A stretch of DNA of 64,000 bases from an uncultured Bacteroidota bacterium. Its GTDB lineage: Bacteria > Bacteroidota > Bacteroidia > Chitinophagales > Chitinophagaceae. Positions 1-8,898 of this stretch are shown here, piece after piece. The notes under the pieces are model-generated. The model saw nothing but the letters and a program-made list of their open reading frames with translations. It did no database searches and was not told the DNA's origin. The translations under genes were made by a program, and so were the position numbers. Location: assembly GCA_903906365.1 (NCBI GenBank), contig CAIVKC010000045.1, positions 62,001 through 126,000 on the forward strand, read 5' to 3'. The number at the start of each line of letters is the position of its first letter. The stretch's first letter is position 1.

Positions 1-218
1 AATGGGTTGGGACTTATGGAAATTGGGAGATGTCGCATAATCGGGTTGGGTATAGATTAGGTTTGAATGGGAACCAATATCCTGCCATACACTTAAGTTA
101 ATGAAAACCAGATTCTTGATTATTTTCGGGGACTGTGATTTTTCCGGAGTAGGGAAATTCAGGTTTCATTTTGGGACATCAGAAACTGCCAGCAAAAGGG
201 GGAAATACCTGAAATCCA

Positions 219-2702
219 TTAAAAACGGGCCACCAGTTTAAGATTGAGCAGCCTGGGGGTAAGCCGCTGGGGGAGGGCGTATACGGTATTTGAAAAATCC
301 TTGATCAGCAGGTAGGAAATGGTATTGGCCCGATCGATGAGATTGAATACCTCCAGGGTGGCCCAGATATTTTCGAAATTCCGGAAAGGGCTGTGGCTTC
401 GCCGGTTATTTTTTTCGCTGTCCAGCAACAACGCGCTGAAACCAATGTCTACCCGTATGTAGGGGTCGATGATCAGGGCGTTGCGGTATTTTACACTACC
501 TGGTATATTAAACGGCAGGTTGCTTCCATACAAAAGGTTCAGAAAAGCTTTGAGGTTCTTGTTGGTGGCCAGGTAATCCTGCAGGTACATTCCCATCGTG
601 AACAGGCGGTCTGTAGGACGTCGAACCCAGCCCTGCTGGACTTTCACACTGTCCACGGGATGGTTGGCGGAATCCAGGGTGTAATTGTAATAATAATTGC
701 CGTCTATTTTTTCCTTGGTCCGCATAATTCCCAGGCTGATCCAGCTCTCTGCATCCTTTACCAGCTCGCCGAAAAGACGGGCCTCCAGCCCGGCGGCATA
801 GGCCCTTGCATTGTTTTGACCATAGTATTGTATATGGACATTGGTGATGTCATAGGGAACCACATCGGTCATACCCTTATAGTATCCTTCGGCAGAAATC
901 CGAAAGGGGCGATCGGTAATTTTGAAGTTGTAGTCCAATCCTGCCACGGCCTGCCAGCTGCGCTGGGCCCTGAGATCCTTATTGAGTGTCCCGTCCGGCC
1001 TGACGAGTTCGCGGAAAAACGGGGGCTGGTCATAGATACCCAGGGCCGCCCGGTAAATGAGGTCACGGGAGGACCGGGCTGGTTTCCATGACAATCCTAC
1101 CCTGGGTGACAGCAGAAGCTGGTTGTTGAGTGAATTATAATTATAGCGCGCACCGGCCTGCAGGGTAAGATCATGCCGGTCCTTGAAAGCGAAATTATCC
1201 TGGATGAACCCGCTGAACCTGGTAATCCCCAAATCAGCGTTTGCATTTACATAGTTGCTGATCTGGCTGGAGCCCGGCAGGTAGGGCAATGAATAGCCTG
1301 CGGAATCCTGGTAATCCCATTGGTGAATTTTATAATGGACCTGCTGCTGTTCGGCGCTGATGCCCCATTGCAGGAAATGACCGCCGATGTCCAGGAAGCC
1401 CTTGTGGGTGGCGTTGTATACCGTGATATCGAGCCGGTTCCTGGCATAGTTTTGGTAAACTCCGGCACCCAGCGGATTGGTGATAAGGCCAAAATCCGCG
1501 CTGCTTTTGTCGAAATTCCTTTCCCCGAATATATAGGCCCCGGTAATGTCGTAGGATTCATTTTCATTGTCTTCAAATCGGGAAACACTCCATTTGAGCC
1601 GGAGGTTTTTGGAGGGTTGCTGTGTAAAGGACAAACCCTGAAGGTTGGTCTGATAGGCATCCTTTTCCTGGCCGTTAAAAAAGATGTCAAGCCCCAGATT
1701 GGCGGTGATGTAAGGAGAAAACACCGAAGAAGTTAGCTGGCTGGACTGGGGTATAAGATTGAATTTTGTCTGGGAGAATGTACCCATGAATTCCAGTACA
1801 TTCCTGTTATTGAACTGGTAGGAGAAGACCCCCTGCACATCCGCCGAGGATGGTGCATAGTTGCCCCTGGTCTCCTGGCTGCTGAGCAGGTTTTTGTTGC
1901 TTCGGTTGCGTACGCCTACCAAATAGGTAAATTTATTTCCGGCTGCCAGCCCCTGCAAGTGAAATCCCTGCTCAAGCAGACCCAGATAGGCCGATCCTCC
2001 GAAATTTTTGGGCTTTTTATATTGTATGTCAAGTACCGACGACATCTTGTCCCCGTATTTTGCCTGGTATCCTCCGTTGTAAAAGCTGACATTGCGTGTC
2101 ATTTCAGGGTTGATGATACTGAGGCCTTCTTGTTGGGCATTATTCACCAGGTAAGGCCGGAATACCTCAAAATCATTCACATAGACCAGGTTCTCATCGT
2201 AATTGCCTCCACGGACGGAATACTGGGAAGTGAGCTCATTGTTGGAACCTACAAATACCTTGATCATACTTTCGATGCCTCCCGTGGGGGTAGGCATGTT
2301 GATGGCATCCCTGGGATTTATTTTTACCAGACCGGCTTCCTGCCTGGACTGCCGGTCAGTAACTACCACTTCCTTGAGCTGGTTGGTAGTGGGTTCCATG
2401 CGGATGACCACGCTTTCCTGTTCATTTTCATTAAGTAGAAAATTACGCTGCTCGGTCCTGTAACCGGTAAAGGAAAATACCAGGGCAAAGGCTTTTTCTG
2501 CCGGAACCCTGATGCGAAATGTACCAGAATCGGAGGTTGCAATACCTGATTGTTTTCCCAGAATAATTACCGAAACCTTGGACAAGGGGGTTTCATTTTC
2601 ACCGAGCACCCGGCCTGAAATATAGGCCCCCTTTTTTTGGGCCATTAGGGGCCGTACCAGTAAACAGGAAGCCAGTAAAAAGATAAGCCAGACGATTCTC
2701 AA
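219..2702 (-). CDS. TonB-dependent outer-membrane receptor
   Basis: Outer-membrane receptor of 827 residues. A signal peptide (about residues 1-22, ending MAQ) is followed by a CarboxypepD_reg-like domain (about 25-110), a plug domain carrying VRGGNYDENLVYVNDFE, and a long beta-barrel ending in a terminal aromatic (LVARF). In this family, ligands are imported with energy from TonB/ExbBD. No SusD-like lipoprotein is adjacent, so it resembles siderophore/cofactor-type receptors more than a polysaccharide SusCD pair; the ligand cannot be told. The start is TTG at 2702: no ATG lies in frame between it and the upstream TAA at 2745-2747, and TTG yields an intact signal peptide. It is transcribed alone and faces the window's left edge. 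Confidence 0.93.
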   Translation of the reverse strand: MRIVWLIFLLASCLLVRPLMAQKKGAYISGRVLGENETPLSKVSVIILGKQSGIATSDSGTFRIRVPAEKAFALVFSFTGYRTEQRNFLLNENEQESVVIRMEPTTNQLKEVVVTDRQSRQEAGLVKINPRDAINMPTPTGGIESMIKVFVGSNNELTSQYSVRGGNYDENLVYVNDFEVFRPYLVNNAQQEGLSIINPEMTRNVSFYNGGYQAKYGDKMSSVLDIQYKKPKNFGGSAYLGLLEQGFHLQGLAAGNKFTYLVGVRNRSNKNLLSSQETRGNYAPSSADVQGVFSYQFNNRNVLEFMGTFSQTKFNLIPQSSQLTSSVFSPYITANLGLDIFFNGQEKDAYQTNLQGLSFTQQPSKNLRLKWSVSRFEDNENESYDITGAYIFGERNFDKSSADFGLITNPLGAGVYQNYARNRLDITVYNATHKGFLDIGGHFLQWGISAEQQQVHYKIHQWDYQDSAGYSLPYLPGSSQISNYVNANADLGITRFSGFIQDNFAFKDRHDLTLQAGARYNYNSLNNQLLLSPRVGLSWKPARSSRDLIYRAALGIYDQPPFFRELVRPDGTLNKDLRAQRSWQAVAGLDYNFKITDRPFRISAEGYYKGMTDVVPYDITNVHIQYYGQNNARAYAAGLEARLFGELVKDAESWISLGIMRTKEKIDGNYYYNYTLDSANHPVDSVKVQQGWVRRPTDRLFTMGMYLQDYLATNKNLKAFLNLLYGSNLPFNIPGSVKYRNALIIDPYIRVDIGFSALLLDSEKNNRRSHSPFRNFENIWATLEVFNLIDRANTISYLLIKDFSNTVYALPQRLTPRLLNLKLVARF

Positions 2703-2852
2703 GGAAAAGCTTTTAGGTTTGACTGAAATTAGCCGGATTTGGCCTTAGTAAGAACGTAGAAGTCAGTAAATTATGTTTGGGGGATTAAATAAAACGGTTG
2801 TCTGCCTTCTGCGCAAAGCCTCGGTCGCCCTGATAATACAGGATAAACCGCC

Positions 2853-3503
2853 TCAGACCAGGTTCTTCAGGGTCTCAATGGTGGCTTTGGGATTTTCGGA
2901 GGAAAAGACGGTATTGCCCGCCACCAGCACATTGGCGCCAGCATGCAGCAGGGCTGTGGCATTCTGCAGGGTCACCCCTCCGTCCACTTCGATGAGCAGG
3001 TTCAGTCCCCTTTCGTGTTTCATCTTATGGAGCATGCGTATCTTCTGAAAGGTATGAGGGATAAATTCCTGCCCTCCATAACCCGGATTTACAGTCATCA
3101 CCAGGACCTGGTCCAGGTCATCGAGGATATCGGAGAGCAGCTCAACCGGGCTGTGCGGGTTAATGGCCACTCCGGCTTTCATCCCGAGTGATTTGATCTG
3201 CTGAATATTGCGATGTAAATTGGGACATACTTCCAGGTGGACGGTCAGCCGGTCGGCGCCGGCTTTTTTAAAGCGTTCGGTGTACTGCCCGGGGTCCTCG
3301 ATCATCAGGTGGACGTCAAAAGGCTTGGTGGTTGCTTTCCTCAAGTGTTCAATGACCGGAAATCCAAAGCTGATATTGGGTACAAAATGGCCGTCCATCA
3401 CATCCAGGTGAAACCAGTCCGCTGCGCTTTCATTAAGCATTTTGCATTCCTGTTCCAGATTCAGAAAATTGGAAGCAAGCAGAGAGGGTGCGATTATTGG
3501 CAT
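2853..3503 (-). CDS. rpe: Ribulose-phosphate 3-epimerase
   Basis: Cytosolic TIM-barrel enzyme of 216 residues, the usual family length, interconverting ribulose-5-phosphate and xylulose-5-phosphate in the pentose phosphate pathway. Visible hallmarks are the N-terminal IAPSLLASNF strand, the metal and catalytic motif HLDVMDGHFVPNISFG, the VMTVNPGYGGQ loop, and the phosphate-binding EVDGGV and GANVLVAGNTVF segments. The ATG at 3503 has a good Bacteroidota promoter about 50 bases upstream on the same strand (3558-3588). It lies between the TonB receptor and the TPR lipoprotein, all on the minus strand, but its own promoter suggests separate transcription. Confidence 0.97.
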   Translation of the reverse strand: MPIIAPSLLASNFLNLEQECKMLNESAADWFHLDVMDGHFVPNISFGFPVIEHLRKATTKPFDVHLMIEDPGQYTERFKKAGADRLTVHLEVCPNLHRNIQQIKSLGMKAGVAINPHSPVELLSDILDDLDQVLVMTVNPGYGGQEFIPHTFQKIRMLHKMKHERGLNLLIEVDGGVTLQNATALLHAGANVLVAGNTVFSSENPKATIETLKNLV

Positions 3504-3557
3504 AAATGGAATTTAAAAATAGTGAAGTAAATAAATAACTGCCAGTGGTTTGGTTAG

Positions 3558-3588
3558 CAAATGTAAATACTCATCTACGGATGAGCAA
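3558..3588 (-). promoter_or_regulatory. Promoter for rpe
   Basis: Read on the minus strand this is TTG, 20 bases, then TACATTTG, matching the Bacteroidota consensus TTG-N19-TAnnTTTG. It lies about 55 bases upstream of the rpe ATG and just outside the 3' end of the TPR gene. Confidence 0.6.
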
Positions 3589-3590
3589 AA

Positions 3591-4604
3591 TTAACCCTTC
3601 AGCCTTTTAATTGCCGTTTTTGCCTCAGAAAATCCCCTGTCCAGGGACAAGGCCCGCTGGTAATATTCAATGGCTTCCTCGTTTTTGCCGGTAGCCTCAT
3701 AGCACCGGCCGATCCAGAAATAGGCATCCGGGTAAGTATTGGAAACAGTGGCGGCCATTCGGAACGTGTTGAGGGCGACATCGTAATTCTTTTGTCTGAA
3801 AAAAACGATGCCTTTTTCTATATAGGCTTCGGTAAATTTCCAGTCCCTTCGGATGCAGGAATCAAACTGTGTGACCGCGAGGTCGTAATTTTTCGTGTTT
3901 GAATAATATATTCCCTTGATAAAAAAGGGGTCTATTAATTCCCTGGCCGAATCTTTTTTGAGGAGCAGGTCACAAATCGGCAGGGCTTTGTCATTATTGG
4001 TTTCCGCATAAAGATGGGCGAGCTCAAGACCGTAGGTGCTGGTTGGCTGTATGGTATATGCGGTTCGCAGCGCCTGCAGCGCACCGGATGTATCCTTCAT
4101 CCGGCTAAGGAGCAGGCCCTTTTCGTACCAGGATTCAAAGTCACCTGGCGCCTTTTTCAGTACCGAATCATAGAGGTTAAGGGCGTCCCTGTTCCGTCCG
4201 GACTGCACATAGGCCTCTCCCAGCATGCGGTTGATTTCGCGGCTTGCGGGATAGGCACCCTGGCAGCTCACCAAAAGGGACAGTTCTTCATCCAGCCTGT
4301 CCAGGATGGACAGGCTCGACGCATACTGTATGGCCGTCATTTCACCGGGTGCCAGTTCCCATGATTTCTTAAAATCCAGGCAGGCCAGTTCAGGCAGGTT
4401 GTGCTGGGACAGGAGCCCGGCGCGCCGCGTATAGAGCGATGCATCGGAGGGGAACCTCCGGATGCTGTCGGTCAGGGCCTGGAATGGAACTTTATCAAGC
4501 ACATCGGCCGGAGTGATTTTTGTTTTTACCGGTGATTTGCAGGCTGGTTGGAAAAAAACAAGCCAGCAGCCAAAAAACGCAGGTATCATGAACCAATTCT
4601 TCAT
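3591..4604 (-). CDS. TPR-repeat lipoprotein
   Basis: Predicted lipoprotein of 337 residues. The N-terminus has a hydrophobic segment and a lipobox-like QPAC at residues 19-22. The rest is made of tetratricopeptide repeats from about residue 45 onward; the last is textbook (AYFWIGRCYEATGKNEEAI, then YYQRALSLD). TPR lipoproteins in this phylum usually scaffold envelope protein interactions; no specific partner can be named. It is divergent from the TolB-like gene at 4711, with an 88-106 bp shared intergenic region. Confidence 0.85.
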   Translation of the reverse strand: MKNWFMIPAFFGCWLVFFQPACKSPVKTKITPADVLDKVPFQALTDSIRRFPSDASLYTRRAGLLSQHNLPELACLDFKKSWELAPGEMTAIQYASSLSILDRLDEELSLLVSCQGAYPASREINRMLGEAYVQSGRNRDALNLYDSVLKKAPGDFESWYEKGLLLSRMKDTSGALQALRTAYTIQPTSTYGLELAHLYAETNNDKALPICDLLLKKDSARELIDPFFIKGIYYSNTKNYDLAVTQFDSCIRRDWKFTEAYIEKGIVFFRQKNYDVALNTFRMAATVSNTYPDAYFWIGRCYEATGKNEEAIEYYQRALSLDRGFSEAKTAIKRLKG

Positions 4605-4674
4605 CTTACAAAACTAAATGATTTAATTTATCGGGCCCGGTTTGAAAAGTTGATCAAAATTCATAATCAGAGAT

Positions 4675-4682
4675 TAGATTTG
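4675..4682 (+). promoter_or_regulatory. -7 promoter element for the TolB-like gene
   Basis: TAGATTTG, an exact match to TAnnTTTG, with TTG 22 bases upstream at 4650-4652. Transcription would begin around 4688-4690, which favours the ATG at 4711 over the in-frame ATG at 4693 as start codon. Confidence 0.5.
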
Positions 4683-4710
4683 CAGGAATTGAATGTATAA
4701 ACGTTTCGAA

Positions 4711-5826
4711 ATGAAAAAACTTATTGTCCTTTTGTTAATTCCCGCTGCCTGGTTGCTGATGGGAGCCCTACCGGGGATCAATACCTATCCTGTTGCCCTC
4801 TCCTTGGACCGCCCTGTTGGGGACACCCTGATTTATCCTGCTGAAAAGCATTTCCGGAACATGCAACAGCTCACTTTTGGCGGGGACAATGCGGAGGCCT
4901 ATTTCAGCCCGGACGGCAAATACCTGATCTTTCAGCATAAAAATGAAAAGGAAGGGGTTATGTGCGATCAAATGTATGTGGGAAAGATCCCTTCCGGCCC
5001 GGGTGAGAAATTTGAATATCATATGGTCAATGATGGAAGGGGCCGCTGCACCTGTGGCTTTTTTACCCATGACGCCAAGCACATCATTTATGCATCCACC
5101 CGGTTGGGCGGGGACAGCTGCCCGCCGGTGCCCGACCGCAGTAAGTACGGCAATAAATACATTTGGCCGGTGTATGCCAGCTTTGATATCTACCTGGCAG
5201 ACCTGGACGGAAAAATAGAAAAACGCCTGACTGATACACCTGGTTATGATGCGGAAGCTACCCTTTCCCCCGATGGACGGACAATGGTCTTTACTTCCAT
5301 GCGGGACGGGGACCTGGATCTCTATACCATGGATATGAAAACCTACCGTGTACGACGCATCACCCATACCCTGGGTTATGACGGCGGGGCCTGGTTCAGC
5401 CCCGATGGGAAAAAGATTGTCTGGAGGGCTTCCAGGCCAAAAACTGCCGAAGAAGTAGACGAATATAAGAGCCTGCTCAAAGAAGGGCTCGTGGCACCCA
5501 CCCATATGGAAGTGTGGACCGCCAATGCGGACGGTTCAAATCCCGAGCAGATTACCCATTACGGTCAGGCCAACTGGGCGCCCAATTTCCTGCCCGATGG
5601 CCGGCAAATCATTTTCTGCAGTAACCACGAATACCCCCATGGATTTCCTTTTAATATGTATATCACCGACCTGCACGGACATGGTCTTGAAAAAGTGAGC
5701 CGTGACAAGGGTTTTGATGCCTTTCCGATGTTCAGCGCGGATGGAAAGAAAATTGTATTCAGTTCCAACCGAAACAACGGAGGGACCCGGGATATCAATA
5801 TCTTCATTGCCGATTGGGTGCAATAA
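4711..5826 (+). CDS. TolB/PD40 beta-propeller exported protein
   Basis: Exported protein of 371 residues. A signal peptide starts at MKKLIVLLLIPAAW and is followed by at least five PD40 (TolB-type WD40-like) blades, each with the signature FSPDGKxIxF or variants (YFSPDGKYLIFQ, TLSPDGRTMVFTS, WFSPDGKKIVWRA, FLPDGRQIIFCS, FSADGKKIVFSS). Relatives are periplasmic propellers annotated as TolB-like; no Pal or Tol genes are adjacent, so it is probably not the dedicated TolB of the Tol-Pal complex. An in-frame ATG at 4693 would add six residues; 4711 was chosen because it begins a standard signal peptide and fits the likely transcription start. Confidence 0.88.
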   Translation: MKKLIVLLLIPAAWLLMGALPGINTYPVALSLDRPVGDTLIYPAEKHFRNMQQLTFGGDNAEAYFSPDGKYLIFQHKNEKEGVMCDQMYVGKIPSGPGEKFEYHMVNDGRGRCTCGFFTHDAKHIIYASTRLGGDSCPPVPDRSKYGNKYIWPVYASFDIYLADLDGKIEKRLTDTPGYDAEATLSPDGRTMVFTSMRDGDLDLYTMDMKTYRVRRITHTLGYDGGAWFSPDGKKIVWRASRPKTAEEVDEYKSLLKEGLVAPTHMEVWTANADGSNPEQITHYGQANWAPNFLPDGRQIIFCSNHEYPHGFPFNMYITDLHGHGLEKVSRDKGFDAFPMFSADGKKIVFSSNRNNGGTRDINIFIADWVQ

Positions 5827-5863
5827 GGTCCGATATTAAAGTTTTCTGTTCGACCCGGAGTTT

Positions 5864-5871
5864 TATCTTTG
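5864..5871 (+). promoter_or_regulatory. -7 promoter element upstream of the 5914 gene
   Basis: TATCTTTG, a strong Bacteroidota -7 match, about 43 bases before the ATG at 5914. Confidence 0.5.
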
Positions 5872-5913
5872 TTGCCTAAACCATTTCCTGAAAGTTCAAA
5901 TTAAACACCAATT

Positions 5914-6387
5914 ATGTACAACGGACTGCTACACCTGCATAGCTTGCTCAGATGGGTCATCATCGTACTGGGCTTCATCGCCATTTATCGCAGTTATTCT
6001 GGGATGACGGGCCATAAACCCTTTACCAGCCAGGACCGCAAAATTGGCCTGTTTCTCATGATTTCTGCCCACATCACGTTGCTGGTGGGGCTTTACCAGT
6101 GGGCCCTGGGTCCGGCAGGACTTCAAAATATACTGAATCTTGGTTTTGGTGAAGTGATGAAGGACCCGGTATACCGGTTTTATGCCGTAGAGCACACTAC
6201 CGGCATGATCATAGCCATTGTGCTGATTACCCTGGGTAAAGGAGTTGCCAGAAAGGATATCACCGATGGGGCCAAACACAAAAAATCCTTCTGGTTTTTC
6301 CTGGTGGCCATGGTCCTTATCCTGGTTTCCATACCCTGGCCGTTTAGAGTCGGTATCGGCAGACCCTGGTTCCCAGGTATGCATTAG
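5914..6387 (+). CDS. Four-TM membrane protein, unknown function
   Basis: Integral membrane protein of 157 residues with four hydrophobic helices at about residues 8-25, 45-62, 90-112 and 125-143. It carries conserved-looking histidines near membrane faces (LHLHSLLRW at the N-terminus, SAHITLLVG, VEHTTGMI). A histidine in each of several helices recalls small haem-binding or cytochrome-like membrane proteins, but no definitive motif is present and I assign no function. It has its own promoter and is convergent with the aminotransferase at 6404, with only 16 bases between them. Confidence 0.85.
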   Translation: MYNGLLHLHSLLRWVIIVLGFIAIYRSYSGMTGHKPFTSQDRKIGLFLMISAHITLLVGLYQWALGPAGLQNILNLGFGEVMKDPVYRFYAVEHTTGMIIAIVLITLGKGVARKDITDGAKHKKSFWFFLVAMVLILVSIPWPFRVGIGRPWFPGMH

Positions 6388-6403
6388 CAGCAGGGGGGCT
6401 CAA

Positions 6404-7558
6404 TCAGCCCTGTTTCCAGGTTTGTTTCATAACTGTTATAAACTGTTTCATTTCTTCCATGGTGCCCATGCTTACGCGGCACCATTTCTCGCCCAGATAT
6501 TCATTGGACCGGAGTATAATGTTTTTGGTCAGCATGAATTCCGCAAAATTCCCGGGGTAATCCCCCAGGTGAAATAGCATGAAATTGGTATGGGAGCCAA
6601 TGCAGTGAATACCTAATTGCTCCAGTGATGTCTGCGTATACAGCCTGGCAGCAGCATTGTTTTGCCTGGACTGGCTCCTGTGCTGATCATCCCGCAGGCT
6701 GGCCAGGGCCGCGGCCATGGTTAAGTTACTGATGGCAATCTGGCTTTCATTGAAATAGATGTCCTCGAGTTGCCTGATCCGGTCGGGATGGCTGATAACA
6801 TAGCCCATTCTCAGACCGGCCATGCCATGAATTTTCGAAAAGGTCCTGGTCACCATGATGTTGGGGTGGGAGGCTGCCGTAGCGATCATTGATTCGTTAT
6901 CCGGAGCGTCCAGGAAGTCCAAATAGGCTTCGTCTATGAGAATGGCTGTTTTGGTGGCTGCCTCCAGGCAAAAGCCTTTAATGGCTGCCGGCTTGAGCAG
7001 GGTGCCGGTAGGATTGTTGGGATTTACCAGGTAGACCAATGACGTATTGCTGTCGATGGCTCCAGCCAGGGCAGACAGATCGATGCCCATGTCTGCTCCA
7101 ACAGGGACCGCCTTTACGGAATAACCCAGTTTCTTGGCCAGAGAAGGCAGTAAAAAAAAGGTCGGGTCGGCCGTTACCAGGTTAGCGCCCGGCTTATAAA
7201 AATAATGTCCCGTTAAAGAAAGCACTTCTCCGGAACCGGCCGTGAGTAATATGTTTTCCCGGTTAACGCCGTGAAAGGCTGCTATCGTTGCCCGGCAGTT
7301 CTCCAGGGAGGGGATATTAAAGGAATAGCGGTTGGCCCGCGGGATCATCTCCAAGATGGCCTCCCTGGCCATGGGGGATATACCATAGGGATTTTCATTG
7401 GACCCCAGGTTGATTTTAGCCCCTTCCGGCCCCGGCCAGACAGGGGGGGAATAGGTTGCATCTTGCGGGCCTGCCAGGCCAGGCAGTGAAAAACCCAGTC
7501 CCAGAGCGGCCAGAGAAGTCCTTTTCAGCCATTCGCGTCTTGGTATGGAATTAGGCAT
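6404..7558 (-). CDS. Tat-exported histidinol-phosphate-type aminotransferase
   Basis: Fold-type I PLP aminotransferase of 384 residues, closest by eye to the HisC family (histidinol-phosphate or aromatic amino acid transamination). The N-terminus SIPRREWLKRTSLAALGLG is a twin-arginine signal, unusual for HisC. The catalytic domain shows LGSNENPYG, a cofactor loop LVNPNNPTGT, DEAYLDF and the PLP lysine in TRTFSKIHGMAGLRMGY. Real HisC is cytosolic and lies in a his operon; none is nearby. A cofactor-loaded folded enzyme exported by Tat is consistent with the signal, but the periplasmic substrate is unknown. Confidence 0.88.
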   Translation of the reverse strand: MPNSIPRREWLKRTSLAALGLGFSLPGLAGPQDATYSPPVWPGPEGAKINLGSNENPYGISPMAREAILEMIPRANRYSFNIPSLENCRATIAAFHGVNRENILLTAGSGEVLSLTGHYFYKPGANLVTADPTFFLLPSLAKKLGYSVKAVPVGADMGIDLSALAGAIDSNTSLVYLVNPNNPTGTLLKPAAIKGFCLEAATKTAILIDEAYLDFLDAPDNESMIATAASHPNIMVTRTFSKIHGMAGLRMGYVISHPDRIRQLEDIYFNESQIAISNLTMAAALASLRDDQHRSQSRQNNAAARLYTQTSLEQLGIHCIGSHTNFMLFHLGDYPGNFAEFMLTKNIILRSNEYLGEKWCRVSMGTMEEMKQFITVMKQTWKQG

Positions 7559-7700
7559 ATAGAATAGATTTTGGGAGATGATAAAGGCGGATGTATTGCT
7601 AAAAGGTACGTGATTTTACACAATTCCTGCCCGTATAAAATACCCAAACTATCCACCTGCCGGCCCGCCAGGGGAATCAATAAAGGCAAATTGAACCGCT

Positions 7701-8021
7701 TCAGGGCTGTGCAGGACCCATCCCACCCGCTGGGGCTTCGGTATTTTGGGTCTTGGTTCCAAAGATGTTTTGGAACATATTTTCGGCCTCCCCGAAATGC
7801 GCTTTGAAAACCTCCGTACCCTTTGCCTTGAGTTCGGCGAAATATTCCTTGGCCTTATCTGCGGTCTGTTCTGCGTCATTTTTGAATTGATGCGCTTTAT
7901 CCTTGAGGTCGGAAGCCATTTTTTCCTTTTCTTCCGGGGTCATGGACATGTATTTATGGGCAGCCAGTCCGGCGGCAGCACCTAGCAGAAAGGTGGCTAT
8001 GTTTTTGGAGTCGATAGACAT
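7701..8021 (-). CDS. YtxH-like small membrane-anchored protein
   Basis: 106 residues. A short glycine/alanine-rich hydrophobic segment (ATFLLGAAAGLAA, about residues 9-21) is followed by a charged amphipathic helix rich in Lys, Glu and Ala (about 30-85), the pattern of YtxH/general-stress-type proteins. The C-terminus is a Gly/Pro-rich tail. Family members are associated with the cell envelope and stress, but no biochemical role is established. It precedes nothing in an obvious operon. Confidence 0.75.
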   Translation of the reverse strand: MSIDSKNIATFLLGAAAGLAAHKYMSMTPEEKEKMASDLKDKAHQFKNDAEQTADKAKEYFAELKAKGTEVFKAHFGEAENMFQNIFGTKTQNTEAPAGGMGPAQP

Positions 8022-8073
8022 AACTTTTTTTTACAAGTAAATTAACCAATAAAACCGGTTTAAAACATGCCGG

Positions 8074-8598
8074 CTATCCTGTTTTTCCCTGATTGATTTC
8101 ATATCCCCGGGAGCCGAGTTCTATGACCTCGCAGTCTTTCATGTCTTTGCCGTCAATGGTAAACCGGATGATGGTCCTGGTCTTGTGCCAGCCCTGGTTT
8201 CCGGCAGCCCCGGGATTCATGTGCAGGCATTGCAGGCTGTCATCGTACATGATTTTCAGGATATGGGAATGGCCACAAATGAATAAACCGGGCGGGTCGG
8301 CCAGTAGGTCCCTGCGAAGGGCTGGGTTATATTTGGGTGGATATCCCCCGATATGGGTCATATAAACCTTTACTCCTTCGCAGGTCCAGCGCAGTTTTTC
8401 CGGGTAGATGCTCCGGATATCATAGCCGTCGATATTGCCATAGACACCCCGAAGCGGTTTGACGGCAAGGAGTTGATGGGCGATGGTTACCGATCCAAAA
8501 TCTCCGGCATGCCAGATTTCATCACAGGATTCAAAATACCTGAGAACCTGATTGTCCAGAAAATGATGGGTATCTGATATCAGTCCGATTCGGGTCAT
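8074..8598 (-). CDS. YfcE/MJ0936-type metallophosphoesterase
   Basis: Cytosolic calcineurin-like phosphoesterase of 174 residues, the usual length for the YfcE/MJ0936 group of small phosphodiesterases. Metal ligand motifs are all present: ISDTHHFLD at the N-terminus, WHAGDFG, VYGNIDGYD, a histidine in YMTHIGG, and the ICGHSHILK block. The physiological substrate is not predictable. It is divergent from the small ORF at 8711. Confidence 0.9.
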   Translation of the reverse strand: MTRIGLISDTHHFLDNQVLRYFESCDEIWHAGDFGSVTIAHQLLAVKPLRGVYGNIDGYDIRSIYPEKLRWTCEGVKVYMTHIGGYPPKYNPALRRDLLADPPGLFICGHSHILKIMYDDSLQCLHMNPGAAGNQGWHKTRTIIRFTIDGKDMKDCEVIELGSRGYEINQGKTG

Positions 8599-8665
8599 GC
8601 GGCTACCAATTGTTTAAGGGTTATTAATGGAGTATCTTCCAAAACACCCGGTGGATTTAAACCTG

Positions 8666-8694
8666 TTGCTGCAAAGTAAGATTTTGTAACTTTA
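8666..8694 (+). promoter_or_regulatory. Promoter for the small ORF at 8711
   Basis: TTG (8666-8668), 18 bases, then TAACTTTA (8687-8694), one mismatch from TAnnTTTG. Predicted transcription start around 8700, about 11 bases before the ATG. Confidence 0.5.
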
Positions 8695-8710
8695 GCTGAA
8701 CGATTAACCC

Positions 8711-8836
8711 ATGCCATTATTCCGCAATTTCATTTATTGGATTGACAAGCGGGCCTGGAAATATATCTTCCTGCTTGCCATGCTCGAATTATCAGGAGGA
8801 TCCCTTATCCTGAACCGCTATGTTAACCGGGGCTGA
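8711..8836 (+). CDS. Small ORF, 41-residue putative membrane protein
   Basis: An ATG-to-TGA frame encoding 41 residues: MPLFRNFIYWIDKR, a hydrophobic stretch YIFLLAMLELSGGSLIL, and a basic end NRYVNRG. The layout, with an amphipathic basic N-terminus, one short hydrophobic helix and a positive tail, suits a single-pass small membrane protein. It sits 11 bases after a plausible transcription start, and a separate promoter for hmgA lies just after its stop. I recognise no family. Support is from promoter position and composition only. Confidence 0.5.
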   Translation: MPLFRNFIYWIDKRAWKYIFLLAMLELSGGSLILNRYVNRG

Positions 8837-8851
8837 TACCATGCCCCCTAG

Positions 8852-8881
8852 TTGTCCTGTTTTATTCATTTCCTGACTTTA
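8852..8881 (+). promoter_or_regulatory. Promoter for hmgA
   Basis: TTG (8852-8854), exactly 19 bases, then TGACTTTA (8874-8881), two mismatches from TAnnTTTG. It lies about 18 bases before the hmgA ATG. Confidence 0.4.
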
Positions 8882-8898
8882 AAAATGAGATCCAGCCC

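Noticed and set aside
393-1091. A 232-codon plus-strand frame inside the TonB receptor gene
   Set aside because: Antisense to a complete beta-barrel gene; no independent support.
4711-5826. Calling the propeller TolB of the Tol-Pal system
   Set aside because: Repeats match, but the neighbours tolA/tolQ/tolR/pal are absent and such PD40 proteins are common in this phylum.
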